A DNA stretch of 64,000 bases from Pseudomonas sp. PDM05 (GTDB taxonomy: Bacteria > Pseudomonadota > Gammaproteobacteria > Pseudomonadales > Pseudomonadaceae). The DNA lies in the NCBI RefSeq assembly GCF_014851685.1, contig NZ_JACVAC010000003.1:186001-250000 (forward strand). Direction: 5' to 3'. The notes under the pieces were generated by a model. That model was not told where the DNA came from, did no database searches, and saw only the letters and a list, made by a program, of their open reading frames with translations. This document shows positions 46,728 through 54,562 of the stretch, piece by piece. How positions within the stretch are numbered: position 1 is the stretch's first letter; each line of letters starts with the position of its first letter. The translations under genes and the position numbers were made by a program.

Positions 46728-47470
46728 TCACGACGCGCCACAAACTGACGCGGTATGGCACAAGCCTCGCTGTCGTGCTGGGCGTGCATGCCGTCGCGAT
46801 CATCATCGCGCTTCAATGGTCCGCGCCGCATACGGTCCAGTTGCCGCCGGCTGCCATGGTCATCGACCTGGCGCCGATGCCCGCGCCGCCACCGCCGGCT
46901 CCGCCGAAGGTGATCACGCCGCCGCAACCGCCAGCGCCGGTGGAAGAGCTGCCATTGCCGAAACTGGCCGAGGCACCCAAGCCGACAATCCAGGTGCCCA
47001 AGCCGGTCAAGCCCAAACCAAAACCGCAGCCGCCCAAGCCGGTGGAGAAAAAGGTCGAGCCGGTCAAGGAGAAGCCTTCCGAAGAGCCGCCGAGCGACGC
47101 TCCACCGACCCAGGCACCGGCTGAAAAATCGGCCCAGCCCGTGCCCGGCCCGTCGCCACAACAGATTGCCGCCAAGGCATCCTGGGAAGGCACCCTGCTG
47201 GCGCACCTGCAGAAGTACAAGAAGTACCCGCCCGGCGCCCAGGCCCGTGGCAAGGAAGGCCTGAACCGCCTGAAGTTCGTGGTGGATGCAGACGGCAACG
47301 TGCTGTCCTACGAGTTGGTAGGCCGCTCCGGCAACGCCGACCTGGACCGTGCGACCCTGGACATGATCCGTCGCGCTCAACCGTTGCCCAAGCCGCCAAG
47401 CGACATGCTCAAAGGTGGCACCATCGAGATCGTTGCACCGTTCGTGTACAACATCGAGAAGCGCCGCTAA
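46724..47470 (+). CDS. tonB: TonB energy transducer
   Basis: A 248-residue TonB protein. An N-terminal transmembrane anchor (about 13-31, SLAVVLGVHAVAIIIALQW) is followed by a long proline-rich periplasmic linker with PKP and KPKP repeats (about 48-145), and a C-terminal TonB domain with SWEGTLLAHLQKYKKYPP and GLNRLKFVVDADGNVLSYEL. It energises siderophore and other outer-membrane receptors. It overlaps exbD by 4 bases. A short GC hairpin (47474-47489) follows. Confidence 0.96.
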   Translation: MITTRHKLTRYGTSLAVVLGVHAVAIIIALQWSAPHTVQLPPAAMVIDLAPMPAPPPPAPPKVITPPQPPAPVEELPLPKLAEAPKPTIQVPKPVKPKPKPQPPKPVEKKVEPVKEKPSEEPPSDAPPTQAPAEKSAQPVPGPSPQQIAAKASWEGTLLAHLQKYKKYPPGAQARGKEGLNRLKFVVDADGNVLSYELVGRSGNADLDRATLDMIRRAQPLPKPPSDMLKGGTIEIVAPFVYNIEKRR

Positions 47471-47473
47471 ATA

Positions 47474-47489
47474 CCGCGCGCAAGCGCGG
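47474..47489 (+). terminator. short GC hairpin after tonB
   Basis: CCGCGC and GCGCGG flank a GCAA tetraloop four bases after the tonB stop. There is no T-run; it may terminate or merely stabilise the transcript. Confidence 0.5.
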
Positions 47490-47493
47490 CCTA

Positions 47494-47582
47494 TGTGGGA
47501 GCGGGCTTGCTCGCGAAAACGGAGTGTCAGTTGATACATTCATCACTGACACACCGTTTTCGCGAGCAAGCCCGCTCCCACA
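47494..47582. repeat. REPIN (paired REP), 89 bp
   Basis: Inverted REP pair with outer arms from 47494 (TGTGGGAGCGGGCTTGCTCG) to 47582, between tonB and oxyR. Transcription from tonB would reach it directly. Confidence 0.9.
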
Positions 47583-47720
47583 TTTGATTTCATCGCTGCA
47601 TAAAGTCTCTTTCCCACAAAATCCCCGGCATTCCCCGCTCAATCCCCAGCAAACTTCTGATAACGTGTGTCTATCGATTGCAGCCGGTATGCTTGGCCCG
47701 CAACCTCATGGACGCCCGCT

Positions 47721-48641
47721 ATGACTCTTACAGAATTACGCTACATCGTGACCCTCGCCCAAGAGCAGCACTTTGGCCATGCGGCCGAGCGTTGCCATGT
47801 CAGCCAGCCGACGCTGTCGGTGGGCGTGAAAAAGCTTGAAGACGAACTCGGTGTGCTGATTTTCGAGCGCAGCAAAAGCGCCGTGCGCCTCACGCCCGTG
47901 GGCGAAGGCATCGTGGCCCAGGCGCAAAAAGTCCTGGAGCAGGCGCAAAGCATCCGCGAGCTGGCCCAAGCCGGTAAAAACCAGCTGACCGCCCCGCTCA
48001 AAGTCGGCGCCATCTACACCGTCGGCCCGTATCTGTTCCCGCACCTGATCCCGCAACTGCACCGCGTCGCGCCGCAGATGCCGCTGTATATCGAAGAAAA
48101 TTTCACCCACGTGCTGCGCGACAAACTGCGCAACGGCGAGCTGGACGCGATCATCATCGCCCTGCCATTCAACGAGGCCGACGTGCTGACCCTGCCGCTC
48201 TACGACGAGCCATTCCAGGTGTTGATGCCCGCCGACCACCCCTGGACCAAAAAAGACACCATCGACGCCGCCCTGCTCAACGACAAGAGCCTGCTGCTGC
48301 TTGGTGAAGGCCACTGTTTCCGCGATCAAGTATTGGAAGCCTGCCCGACCCTGACCAAGGGCAACGACGGCGCCAAACACACCACCGTGGAATCCAGCTC
48401 CCTGGAAACCATCCGCCACATGGTCGCCTCCGGCCTGGGCATCTCGATCCTGCCGCTGTCGGCAGTCGACAGCCATCACTACGCCGCCGGCGTGATCGAA
48501 GTGCGCCCACTGACGCCGCCGGTGCCATTTCGCACCGTAGCGATTGCCTGGCGCGCCAGCTTCCCACGGCCAAAGGCCATTGAGATCCTCGCCGACTCGA
48601 TCCGCCTGTGTTCGGTGGCCAAGCCGCCTGTTGCGAGCTAA
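47721..48641 (+). CDS. oxyR: hydrogen peroxide-sensing regulator OxyR
   Basis: A 306-residue LysR-family regulator. The helix-turn-helix is near residues 4-62. The redox-active cysteines are C199 (in GEGHCFRDQ) and C208 (in LEACPTL), at the numbering known for E. coli OxyR, so it should form the sensing disulfide. It activates catalase, alkyl hydroperoxide reductase and related genes. The start at 47721 is preferred to 47667, which lies in non-homologous sequence. recG follows within 8 bases. Confidence 0.97.
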   Translation: MTLTELRYIVTLAQEQHFGHAAERCHVSQPTLSVGVKKLEDELGVLIFERSKSAVRLTPVGEGIVAQAQKVLEQAQSIRELAQAGKNQLTAPLKVGAIYTVGPYLFPHLIPQLHRVAPQMPLYIEENFTHVLRDKLRNGELDAIIIALPFNEADVLTLPLYDEPFQVLMPADHPWTKKDTIDAALLNDKSLLLLGEGHCFRDQVLEACPTLTKGNDGAKHTTVESSSLETIRHMVASGLGISILPLSAVDSHHYAAGVIEVRPLTPPVPFRTVAIAWRASFPRPKAIEILADSIRLCSVAKPPVAS

Positions 48642-48649
48642 GTAACCGT

Positions 48650-50725
48650 ATGACTGAGCTGTCGCAGGTATCGGTGACGGCACTCAAGGGTGTCGGTGAA
48701 GCCATGGCCGAAAAACTGGCCAAGGTCGGCCTGGAGAATCTCCAGGACGTGCTCTTCCACCTGCCCCTGCGCTACCAGGACCGCACCCGCGTGGTGCCCA
48801 TCGGCCATTTGCGCCCAGGGCAGGACGCGGTGGTCGAAGGCACCGTCAGCGGCGCCGACGTGGTGATGGGCAAGCGCCGCAGCCTGGTGGTGCGCTTGCA
48901 GGATGGCACCGGCGGCCTGAGCCTGCGCTTCTATCATTTCAGCAATGCGCAGAAGGAAGGTCTCAAGCGCGGCACCCGCGTGCGCTGCTACGGTGAAGCG
49001 CGGCCCGGTGCATCCGGCCTGGAGATCTACCACCCGGAGTACCGGGCCATCACCGGCGACGAGCCGCCTCCGGTGGACACCACCCTCACCCCGATCTACC
49101 CGCTCACCGAAGGCCTGACCCAACAGCGCCTGCGCCAGTTGTGCACGCAGACCCTGACCCTGCTCGGCCCGAAAAGCCTGCCCGACTGGCTGCCGCTGGA
49201 GCTGGCCCGCGACTATCAACTGGCGCCGCTGGACGATGCGATCCGCTATCTGCATCACCCGCCCGCCGACGCCGATGTCGATGAGCTGGCCCTTGGTCAC
49301 CACTGGGCCCAGCACCGCCTGGCCTTCGAAGAACTGCTGACACACCAGCTGTCCCAGCAACGCCTGCGCGAAAGCATGCGCTCGCTGCGCGCACCGGCGA
49401 TGCCCAAGGCCACCAGGTTGCCTGCGCAATACCTGGCCAACCTCGGCTTCACCCCGACCGGAGCCCAGCAGCGCGTCGGCAATGAAATCGCCTACGACCT
49501 CAGCCAGCAAGAACCGATGCTGCGCCTGATCCAGGGCGACGTCGGCGCGGGCAAGACCGTGGTCGCCGCCCTCGCGGCCTTGCAGGCGCTGGAAGCCGGC
49601 TACCAGGTCGCGTTGATGGCCCCTACCGAGATCCTCGCCGAGCAGCACTTCATCACCTTCAAGCGCTGGCTTGAACCCCTGGGCCTGGAAGTGGCATGGC
49701 TGGCCGGCAAGCTCAAGGGCAAGAACCGCGCCGCGGCGCTGGAGCAGATCGCCGGCGGCGCACCGATGGTGGTCGGCACCCACGCGCTGTTCCAGGACGA
49801 AGTGCAGTTCAAGAACCTCGCCCTGGTGATCATCGACGAACAGCACCGCTTCGGCGTGCAGCAACGCCTGGCCCTGCGTCAGAAAGGCGTGGGCGGGCGC
49901 ATGAATCCGCACCAGTTGATCATGACCGCCACGCCAATCCCACGCACCCTGGCGATGAGCGCCTACGCCGACCTCGACACCTCGATCCTCGACGAACTGC
50001 CCCCCGGCCGTACCCCGGTCAACACCGTGCTGGTCACCGACACCCGCCGCGTCGAAGTGATCGAGCGCGTGCGCGGCGCCTGCGCCGAAGGCCGCCAGGC
50101 GTACTGGGTGTGCACGCTGATCGAAGAGTCCGAAGAGCTGACCTGCCAGGCCGCCGAAACCACCTATGAAGACCTCACCAGCGCCCTCGGCGAGCTCAAG
50201 GTCGGGCTGATCCATGGCCGCATGAAACCCGCGGAAAAAGCCGCGGTGATGGCCGAGTTCAAGGCCGGCAACCTGCAACTGCTGGTCGCCACCACGGTGA
50301 TCGAAGTCGGGGTGGACGTGCCCAACGCCAGCCTGATGATCATCGAAAACCCCGAGCGCCTGGGCCTGGCCCAACTGCACCAACTGCGCGGCCGCGTCGG
50401 CCGGGGCAGCGCCGCCAGCCATTGCGTATTGCTGTACCACCCGCCGCTGTCACAGATCGGCCGCCAGCGCCTGGGCATCATGCGCGAGACCAACGACGGT
50501 TTTGTCATCGCCGAAAAAGACCTCGAACTGCGTGGCCCCGGGGAAATGCTCGGCACGCGCCAGACCGGCCTGCTGCAATTCAAGGTCGCCGACCTGATGC
50601 GCGACGCCGACCTGCTACCCGCCGTGCGTGATGCGGCGCAAGCCTTGCTGGAGCGTTGGCCGGAACATGTCAGCCCGTTGCTGGACCGCTGGCTCCGACA
50701 TGGGCAGCAATACGGCCAAGTGTGA
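48650..50725 (+). CDS. recG: ATP-dependent DNA helicase RecG
   Basis: A 691-residue fork-remodelling helicase. The N-terminal wedge/OB domain is about 60-150; helicase motifs include GDVGAGKTVVA (Walker A, about 299-309), the IIDEQHRFG DExH box (about 401-409), MTATPIPRT and the C-terminal QLRGRVGRGSAASHC. It is probably cotranscribed with oxyR, since only 8 bases separate them, as in other Pseudomonas. The start is the ATG at 48650. Confidence 0.97.
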   Translation: MTELSQVSVTALKGVGEAMAEKLAKVGLENLQDVLFHLPLRYQDRTRVVPIGHLRPGQDAVVEGTVSGADVVMGKRRSLVVRLQDGTGGLSLRFYHFSNAQKEGLKRGTRVRCYGEARPGASGLEIYHPEYRAITGDEPPPVDTTLTPIYPLTEGLTQQRLRQLCTQTLTLLGPKSLPDWLPLELARDYQLAPLDDAIRYLHHPPADADVDELALGHHWAQHRLAFEELLTHQLSQQRLRESMRSLRAPAMPKATRLPAQYLANLGFTPTGAQQRVGNEIAYDLSQQEPMLRLIQGDVGAGKTVVAALAALQALEAGYQVALMAPTEILAEQHFITFKRWLEPLGLEVAWLAGKLKGKNRAAALEQIAGGAPMVVGTHALFQDEVQFKNLALVIIDEQHRFGVQQRLALRQKGVGGRMNPHQLIMTATPIPRTLAMSAYADLDTSILDELPPGRTPVNTVLVTDTRRVEVIERVRGACAEGRQAYWVCTLIEESEELTCQAAETTYEDLTSALGELKVGLIHGRMKPAEKAAVMAEFKAGNLQLLVATTVIEVGVDVPNASLMIIENPERLGLAQLHQLRGRVGRGSAASHCVLLYHPPLSQIGRQRLGIMRETNDGFVIAEKDLELRGPGEMLGTRQTGLLQFKVADLMRDADLLPAVRDAAQALLERWPEHVSPLLDRWLRHGQQYGQV

Positions 50726-50802
50726 CGCTGCGCGCACTTATACGACCCCCATGTGTATCAAGCTGGTTATACTCCAACGACTGTAAGAAATTGGATCAGG
50801 CC

Positions 50803-52203
50803 ATGTCAGAAGTTGCCCACGCCACAGCCCCACTGACCACTCCGCCGGTCATTCAGGCGCTGCTCGCCAAACTCGCCATCCCCTACACGGAAGTCACCGA
50901 ACACCTTGGCTTGAACCCTGCGCGCAAGGTCCAGGCGGTGTTGTTGGAAGATGCCGTGGGCGCTCTGATGGTGCTGTTCCCGCAGAACCAACTGCTCGAC
51001 CTCAACCGCCTCGCCGAACTCACCGGCCGCCGCCTCACGGCCGTGGCGCCGGATCGCGTCGCGCGCATGCTCGGCAAGCACGACCTGAGCCTGTTGCCCG
51101 GCCTGCCGGCGCTGACCAGCTCGCCGTGCCTGTACGAAGGCAGCCTGCTCAACGAGCCGAACCTGCTGGTGCATTCGGGTGAAGCCGGGTTGCTGCTGGA
51201 GATCGCCAGCGAACACTTCAAGAGCATGCTCACCAAGGCCAGCGCCGCGCAGTTCGGCGAACCCCTGAGCAACATCCGGCCGAACCTCGACCGCCCCAAT
51301 GATGACCGTGAGGAAATCACCCAGGCGATGCAGGCGTTCACCGCCCGCCGTATCCAGCAGCGCCTGGAAGCGACCCTTGAGATCCCGCCGCTGGCCGACA
51401 CCGCGCAAAAGATCATCAAGCTGCGCGTCGACCCCAACGCCACCATCGATGACATCACGGGCGTAGTGGAAACCGACCCGGCCCTGGCCGCCCAGGTGGT
51501 GAGCTGGGCCGCGTCGCCGTACTACGCTTCGCCGGGCAAGATCCGCTCGGTGGAAGACGCCATCGTGCGCGTGCTGGGCTTCGACCTGGTGATCAACCTG
51601 GCACTGGGCCTGGCCCTGGGCAAGACCCTGAGCCTGCCCAAGGACCACCCGCACCAGGCCACGCCGTACTGGCACCAGTCGATCTACACCGCCGCCGTGA
51701 TCGAAGGCCTGACCCGCGCCATGCCGCGCGCCCAGCGCCCGGAAGCCGGCCTGACCTACCTGGCCGGCTTGCTGCACAACTTCGGTTACCTGCTGCTGGC
51801 CCACGTGTTCCCGCCGCACTTCTCGTTGATCTGCCGGCACCTGGAGGTCAACCCGCACCTATGCCACAGCTACGTGGAACAGCACCTGCTGGGCATCAGC
51901 CGCGAGCAGATCGGCGCCTGGCTGATGCGCTACTGGGACATGCCGGACGAACTGTCCACCGCCCTGCGCTTCCAGCACGACCCGACCTATGACGGTCAGT
52001 ACGCCGAGTATCCGAACCTGGTGTGCCTGGCCGTGCGCTTGCTGCGCAGCCGAGGCATCGGTTCCGGGCCGGACGAGGCCATTCCCGACGAACTGCTTGA
52101 GCGCCTGGGACTGACCCGGGACAAGGCGGAGGAAGTGGTGGGCAAGGTGTTGGATGCCGAGGTGCTGTTGCGCGAACTGGCCTCACAGTTCAGCCAGCCC
52201 TGA
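50803..52203 (+). CDS. YbaK/HDOD-domain regulatory protein
   Basis: A 466-residue protein. The N-terminal part (about 10-150) looks like the YbaK/aminoacyl-tRNA deacylase-associated domain. The central HDOD domain (about 180-380) has LPPLADTAQKI-like spacing (IPPLADTAQKIIKLRVDPNATIDD), IRSVEDAIVRVLGFDLVINLALG and LLHNFGYLL. HDOD proteins are signalling adaptors without confirmed enzyme activity. The start at 50803 follows 77 bases after recG; an upstream in-frame codon overlaps recG. It matches PA5346. Confidence 0.85.
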   Translation: MSEVAHATAPLTTPPVIQALLAKLAIPYTEVTEHLGLNPARKVQAVLLEDAVGALMVLFPQNQLLDLNRLAELTGRRLTAVAPDRVARMLGKHDLSLLPGLPALTSSPCLYEGSLLNEPNLLVHSGEAGLLLEIASEHFKSMLTKASAAQFGEPLSNIRPNLDRPNDDREEITQAMQAFTARRIQQRLEATLEIPPLADTAQKIIKLRVDPNATIDDITGVVETDPALAAQVVSWAASPYYASPGKIRSVEDAIVRVLGFDLVINLALGLALGKTLSLPKDHPHQATPYWHQSIYTAAVIEGLTRAMPRAQRPEAGLTYLAGLLHNFGYLLLAHVFPPHFSLICRHLEVNPHLCHSYVEQHLLGISREQIGAWLMRYWDMPDELSTALRFQHDPTYDGQYAEYPNLVCLAVRLLRSRGIGSGPDEAIPDELLERLGLTRDKAEEVVGKVLDAEVLLRELASQFSQP

Positions 52204-52221
52204 CTCTGTAGCCTGTCAGAC

Positions 52222-52307
52222 CGCTTTCGCGAGCAAGCCCGCTCCCACAGTTGACCGAGTTCCAACATGAGAATGCGGTCGAATGTGGGAGCGGGCTTGC
52301 TCGCGAA
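52222..52307. repeat. two REPs in outward (inverted REPIN) arrangement
   Basis: The reverse-strand form of REP (ends GCTCCCACA) at 52222-52249 is followed by a plus-strand REP (starts TGTGGGAGCGGG) at 52284-52307, opposite to the order in the six REPINs. It lies after the YbaK/HDOD gene and before the small hypothetical at 52335. Confidence 0.85.
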
Positions 52308-52334
52308 GAATCCACCTCGGTCTACCTGAAAACC

Positions 52335-52709
52335 CTACTTCTTTTTCTTCGGCTTCAGATACTTGGTCAACCCCTGGAACCAGATCACCAGCGCCGGGTT
52401 GCCCTTGATCTGGATCGACTTGTCCTGAATCCCCGTCATGAACGCCAATTGCTTGTTCTTCGCCTGCATCGTGGCGAAGCCGTAGGCAGCGTCCTTGAAC
52501 GCGATGGCAAACGCCGGCGTCGGGTGGACGCCCGAACGGCTGGTGATGCGTTGGTCTTTGACGATGAAGTGACGGGCGACTTTGCCGTCGAGGGTCTGCA
52601 ACTGGAAGGCCAGGTCTTTATCACCCAGTTGTTGCTGGAAGGCAGGGTTGGTGCGGCTGGCTTTGCCCATCATCAGGCCCAGCACCCACAGGAGAAGACG
52701 GAATTTCAT
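52335..52709 (-). CDS. small hypothetical protein (SCP2-like pattern)
   Basis: A 124-residue protein starting MKFRLLLWVLGLMMGKAS, a short hydrophobic start that could be a membrane anchor or weak signal. The central region QQLGDKDLAFQLQTLDGKVARHFIVKDQRITSRSG and ALVIWFQG has the beta-rich look of SCP2-type sterol or lipid carriers, though this is a pattern impression. The C-terminus is a run of lysines. It is conserved near PA5347 in pseudomonads; no function is known. Confidence 0.75.
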   Translation of the reverse strand: MKFRLLLWVLGLMMGKASRTNPAFQQQLGDKDLAFQLQTLDGKVARHFIVKDQRITSRSGVHPTPAFAIAFKDAAYGFATMQAKNKQLAFMTGIQDKSIQIKGNPALVIWFQGLTKYLKPKKKK

Positions 52710-53025
52710 AACGACGCAGCCTCGTTGAATTAAACAGCTGGCGCAGTTTAGCCATTCCTATATAGAACACCAACAAGGTTTGCTACACGCAAGAACCAAA
52801 CGTTACTTGCAGATTTAATGACTAATGAGTCACGCTCAAATAATGGTTTGCCCGAAGGATAACCACCCTGCACGCCTACCCTGCCCAAGGCTTATTCCAA
52901 AAAAGAATTGATAACTGTCAACTTTGACAGTTATGAGCGCAGTACACACCCCTCAAACTAATTACACGGACCTTGGCTGAATCAATTTCTGGTTTACGCC
53001 ATAACCCATGAATGAGGGCTTAACG
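52710..53025. other. AT-rich intergenic gap
   Basis: No gene is seen in this 316-base stretch. It is visibly richer in A+T than its flanks, contains a 24-base dyad at 52911-52934, and leads into the AT-rich orphan gene. A short-range change of base composition here is a sign of inserted sequence. Confidence 0.7.
52911..52934. promoter_or_regulatory. perfect 10-bp inverted repeat, candidate operator
   Basis: ATAACTGTCA (52911-52920) and TGACAGTTAT (52925-52934) with an ACTT centre, about 90 bases upstream of the orphan gene start. It could be a repressor site or the stem of an RNA hairpin. Confidence 0.6.
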
Positions 53026-53478
53026 ATGTTAAAAAACCAAACGACACCTTCGTGGTTACGCAAGCCACGTCGGGCTGCACACAGCGAGGGCGAACTAACC
53101 ATAAAGATTGCTATGGATCCGCTTCCTCCTTTTGACGAATTCCGAGCCACGAAAGAAGTGATGATGAGATTCAACGGCGAGCATCTTGAAGTTATTGCAC
53201 GCGTCGACAATTACCCGCATTTGATTTTTTGGGTTTATATACATTTTGATGACCTGTACACCCCATCAATACTACCGATAGAGCCAACGGGCGACCCCGG
53301 TTCAGCTTATGCGGCATTCTTCGCCGATAAAACATACGCGGGAACTACAGGGCAACTTGAGTTCTCTTTTGATGAAAAATCGGAAACCCTCACCGCCACG
53401 CTAGAGTTTTTAGCCCCGCCTTACCGGTTTACCTGTGGCCAACTCCATATCAAAGGCCTGAACCCTCCGGTGAAGTAA
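53026..53478 (+). CDS. AT-rich orphan hypothetical protein
   Basis: A 150-residue protein with no recognised family. It begins with a basic stretch (KNQTTPSWLRKPRRAAHSEG) and continues with alternating hydrophobic residues that suggest a beta-sandwich, ending GQLHIKGLNPPVK; no signal peptide, membrane segment or catalytic motif is visible. The start at 53026 has GAGGG at 53013-53017; an ATG at 53008 would add six residues. Codon use is clearly more AT-rich than its neighbours, suggesting recent gain. It is convergent with tagQ at the distal end of the type VI locus, so a secretion-associated role is possible but unproven. Confidence 0.75.
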   Translation: MLKNQTTPSWLRKPRRAAHSEGELTIKIAMDPLPPFDEFRATKEVMMRFNGEHLEVIARVDNYPHLIFWVYIHFDDLYTPSILPIEPTGDPGSAYAAFFADKTYAGTTGQLEFSFDEKSETLTATLEFLAPPYRFTCGQLHIKGLNPPVK

Positions 53479-53491
53479 CTATCTCTGAGGC

Positions 53492-53532
53492 ACAAGGGAC
53501 ACCCGTCATTTCAATTGACGGGTGTCCCTTGT
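53492..53532. terminator. 17-bp hairpin between the orphan gene and tagQ
   Basis: ACAAGGGACACCCGTCA (53492-53508) is perfectly complementary to 53516-53532 around a 7-base loop. It lies 13 bases after the orphan gene and 17 before the end of tagQ, and probably marks the end of both transcripts. Confidence 0.8.
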
Positions 53533-53549
53533 ATTAACCAGTCACTGGA

Positions 53550-54479
53550 TTAAACGTTGGGGCAAGGAACCGGCGCCCAGTCGGCCAGGTTCGGATCGCG
53601 GCAGCTGCCTTCGAGCTGAGCTTTACCGGCGCTGGCGACCTTCTTGCTTTCATCCTGCTTGGTCTGGGCGGTCTGGAAGGTCTTCTCGGTGCTCACCGCT
53701 TCTGTTGGTACGGTTGGGAGCGGCGGCTTTTTCGGCGGTTTGGAGCCTGTGCCTTTCTTCTTGCCCGCGGCTACCACAGGTGTCGTTGTATCGGCCTTGG
53801 CCACGGTGACCACGTCGGTACGCTGTACGCCAACCTGTTGCAGGTCTTTCTCGTAGGCCTGGGTGTAGTTGTTCAGGTCTTCGGCCGCTTTACCGTTGAC
53901 CGCAACGATCAGGTCATTGGATTCCTTCAGGCCCGCGACGATTTCCGCCAGGCGCTTGCGGCCTTCGGTGTCGTTGACGGTCTTGGCTTTGCGATCAGCC
54001 ACCAGCTTGGTGAACGCGCTCTGGTAGCACTGCTGGGACGCCTTGGCGTACGCGGTGCTGCGGTCGATGTCGGAGGCGCTTTTGTTCACATCAGCCGCAT
54101 ATGAGGCAATACGCTGGTTGTCATCGGCGATCTGCTTCTGGCGCTCGGTGTAGTAACCCGCTGCGCCGCCCGCCAGGGCACCGCCCGCAGCACCGATGGC
54201 GGCGTTACGGCCACGTTTTTCCTTGTCGCCGGTCAGGACGCCGAGCAGGGCACCGCCGGCAGCGCCGATGGCCGCGCCGGTGACAACCGACTTGGTCATG
54301 TTCGAGTCGGTGGCGCGCAAGTGCTGCACCGGCTCGTAGCAGTTGGGGTAGTACTCGACCTTGGTGCTCGACGCGACCTTGGAGGCCGGCGACGTGGCGC
54401 AACCGGTCAGCACGGTGCTGAAGCCGGCTGCGATCAGCAGCAAGTGACGCTTGGAAACCGCCTTACGGGAAAAAAGCAT
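53550..54479 (-). CDS. tagQ: T6SS-associated lipoprotein TagQ
   Basis: A 309-residue outer-membrane lipoprotein that in P. aeruginosa anchors TagR and starts the threonine-phosphorylation cascade. The lipobox is TVLTGC (Cys at about 24). Near the N-terminus are two glycine-zipper stretches (TGAAIGAAGGALLGVLTG about 62 and NAAIGAAGGALAGGAAGYY about 83). The C-terminal third is rich in Thr, Pro and Lys. The start at 54479 fits the signal; an apparent longer frame is antisense or continues from tagR. It is the last gene of the tag run. Confidence 0.92.
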   Translation of the reverse strand: MLFSRKAVSKRHLLLIAAGFSTVLTGCATSPASKVASSTKVEYYPNCYEPVQHLRATDSNMTKSVVTGAAIGAAGGALLGVLTGDKEKRGRNAAIGAAGGALAGGAAGYYTERQKQIADDNQRIASYAADVNKSASDIDRSTAYAKASQQCYQSAFTKLVADRKAKTVNDTEGRKRLAEIVAGLKESNDLIVAVNGKAAEDLNNYTQAYEKDLQQVGVQRTDVVTVAKADTTTPVVAAGKKKGTGSKPPKKPPLPTVPTEAVSTEKTFQTAQTKQDESKKVASAGKAQLEGSCRDPNLADWAPVPCPNV

Positions 54480-54562
54480 AGGTGTGTTCTCTTTTAAGTT
54501 TGACTTGCCCAGCACGGCCACGGCCGCCTGAGTCCCTTCCAAGCTCGCTCTACAGCCAGCGC

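Noticed and set aside
48638..50440. A long open frame antisense to recG
   Set aside because: Shadow of a clear helicase gene with no recognisable motif or ribosome binding site.
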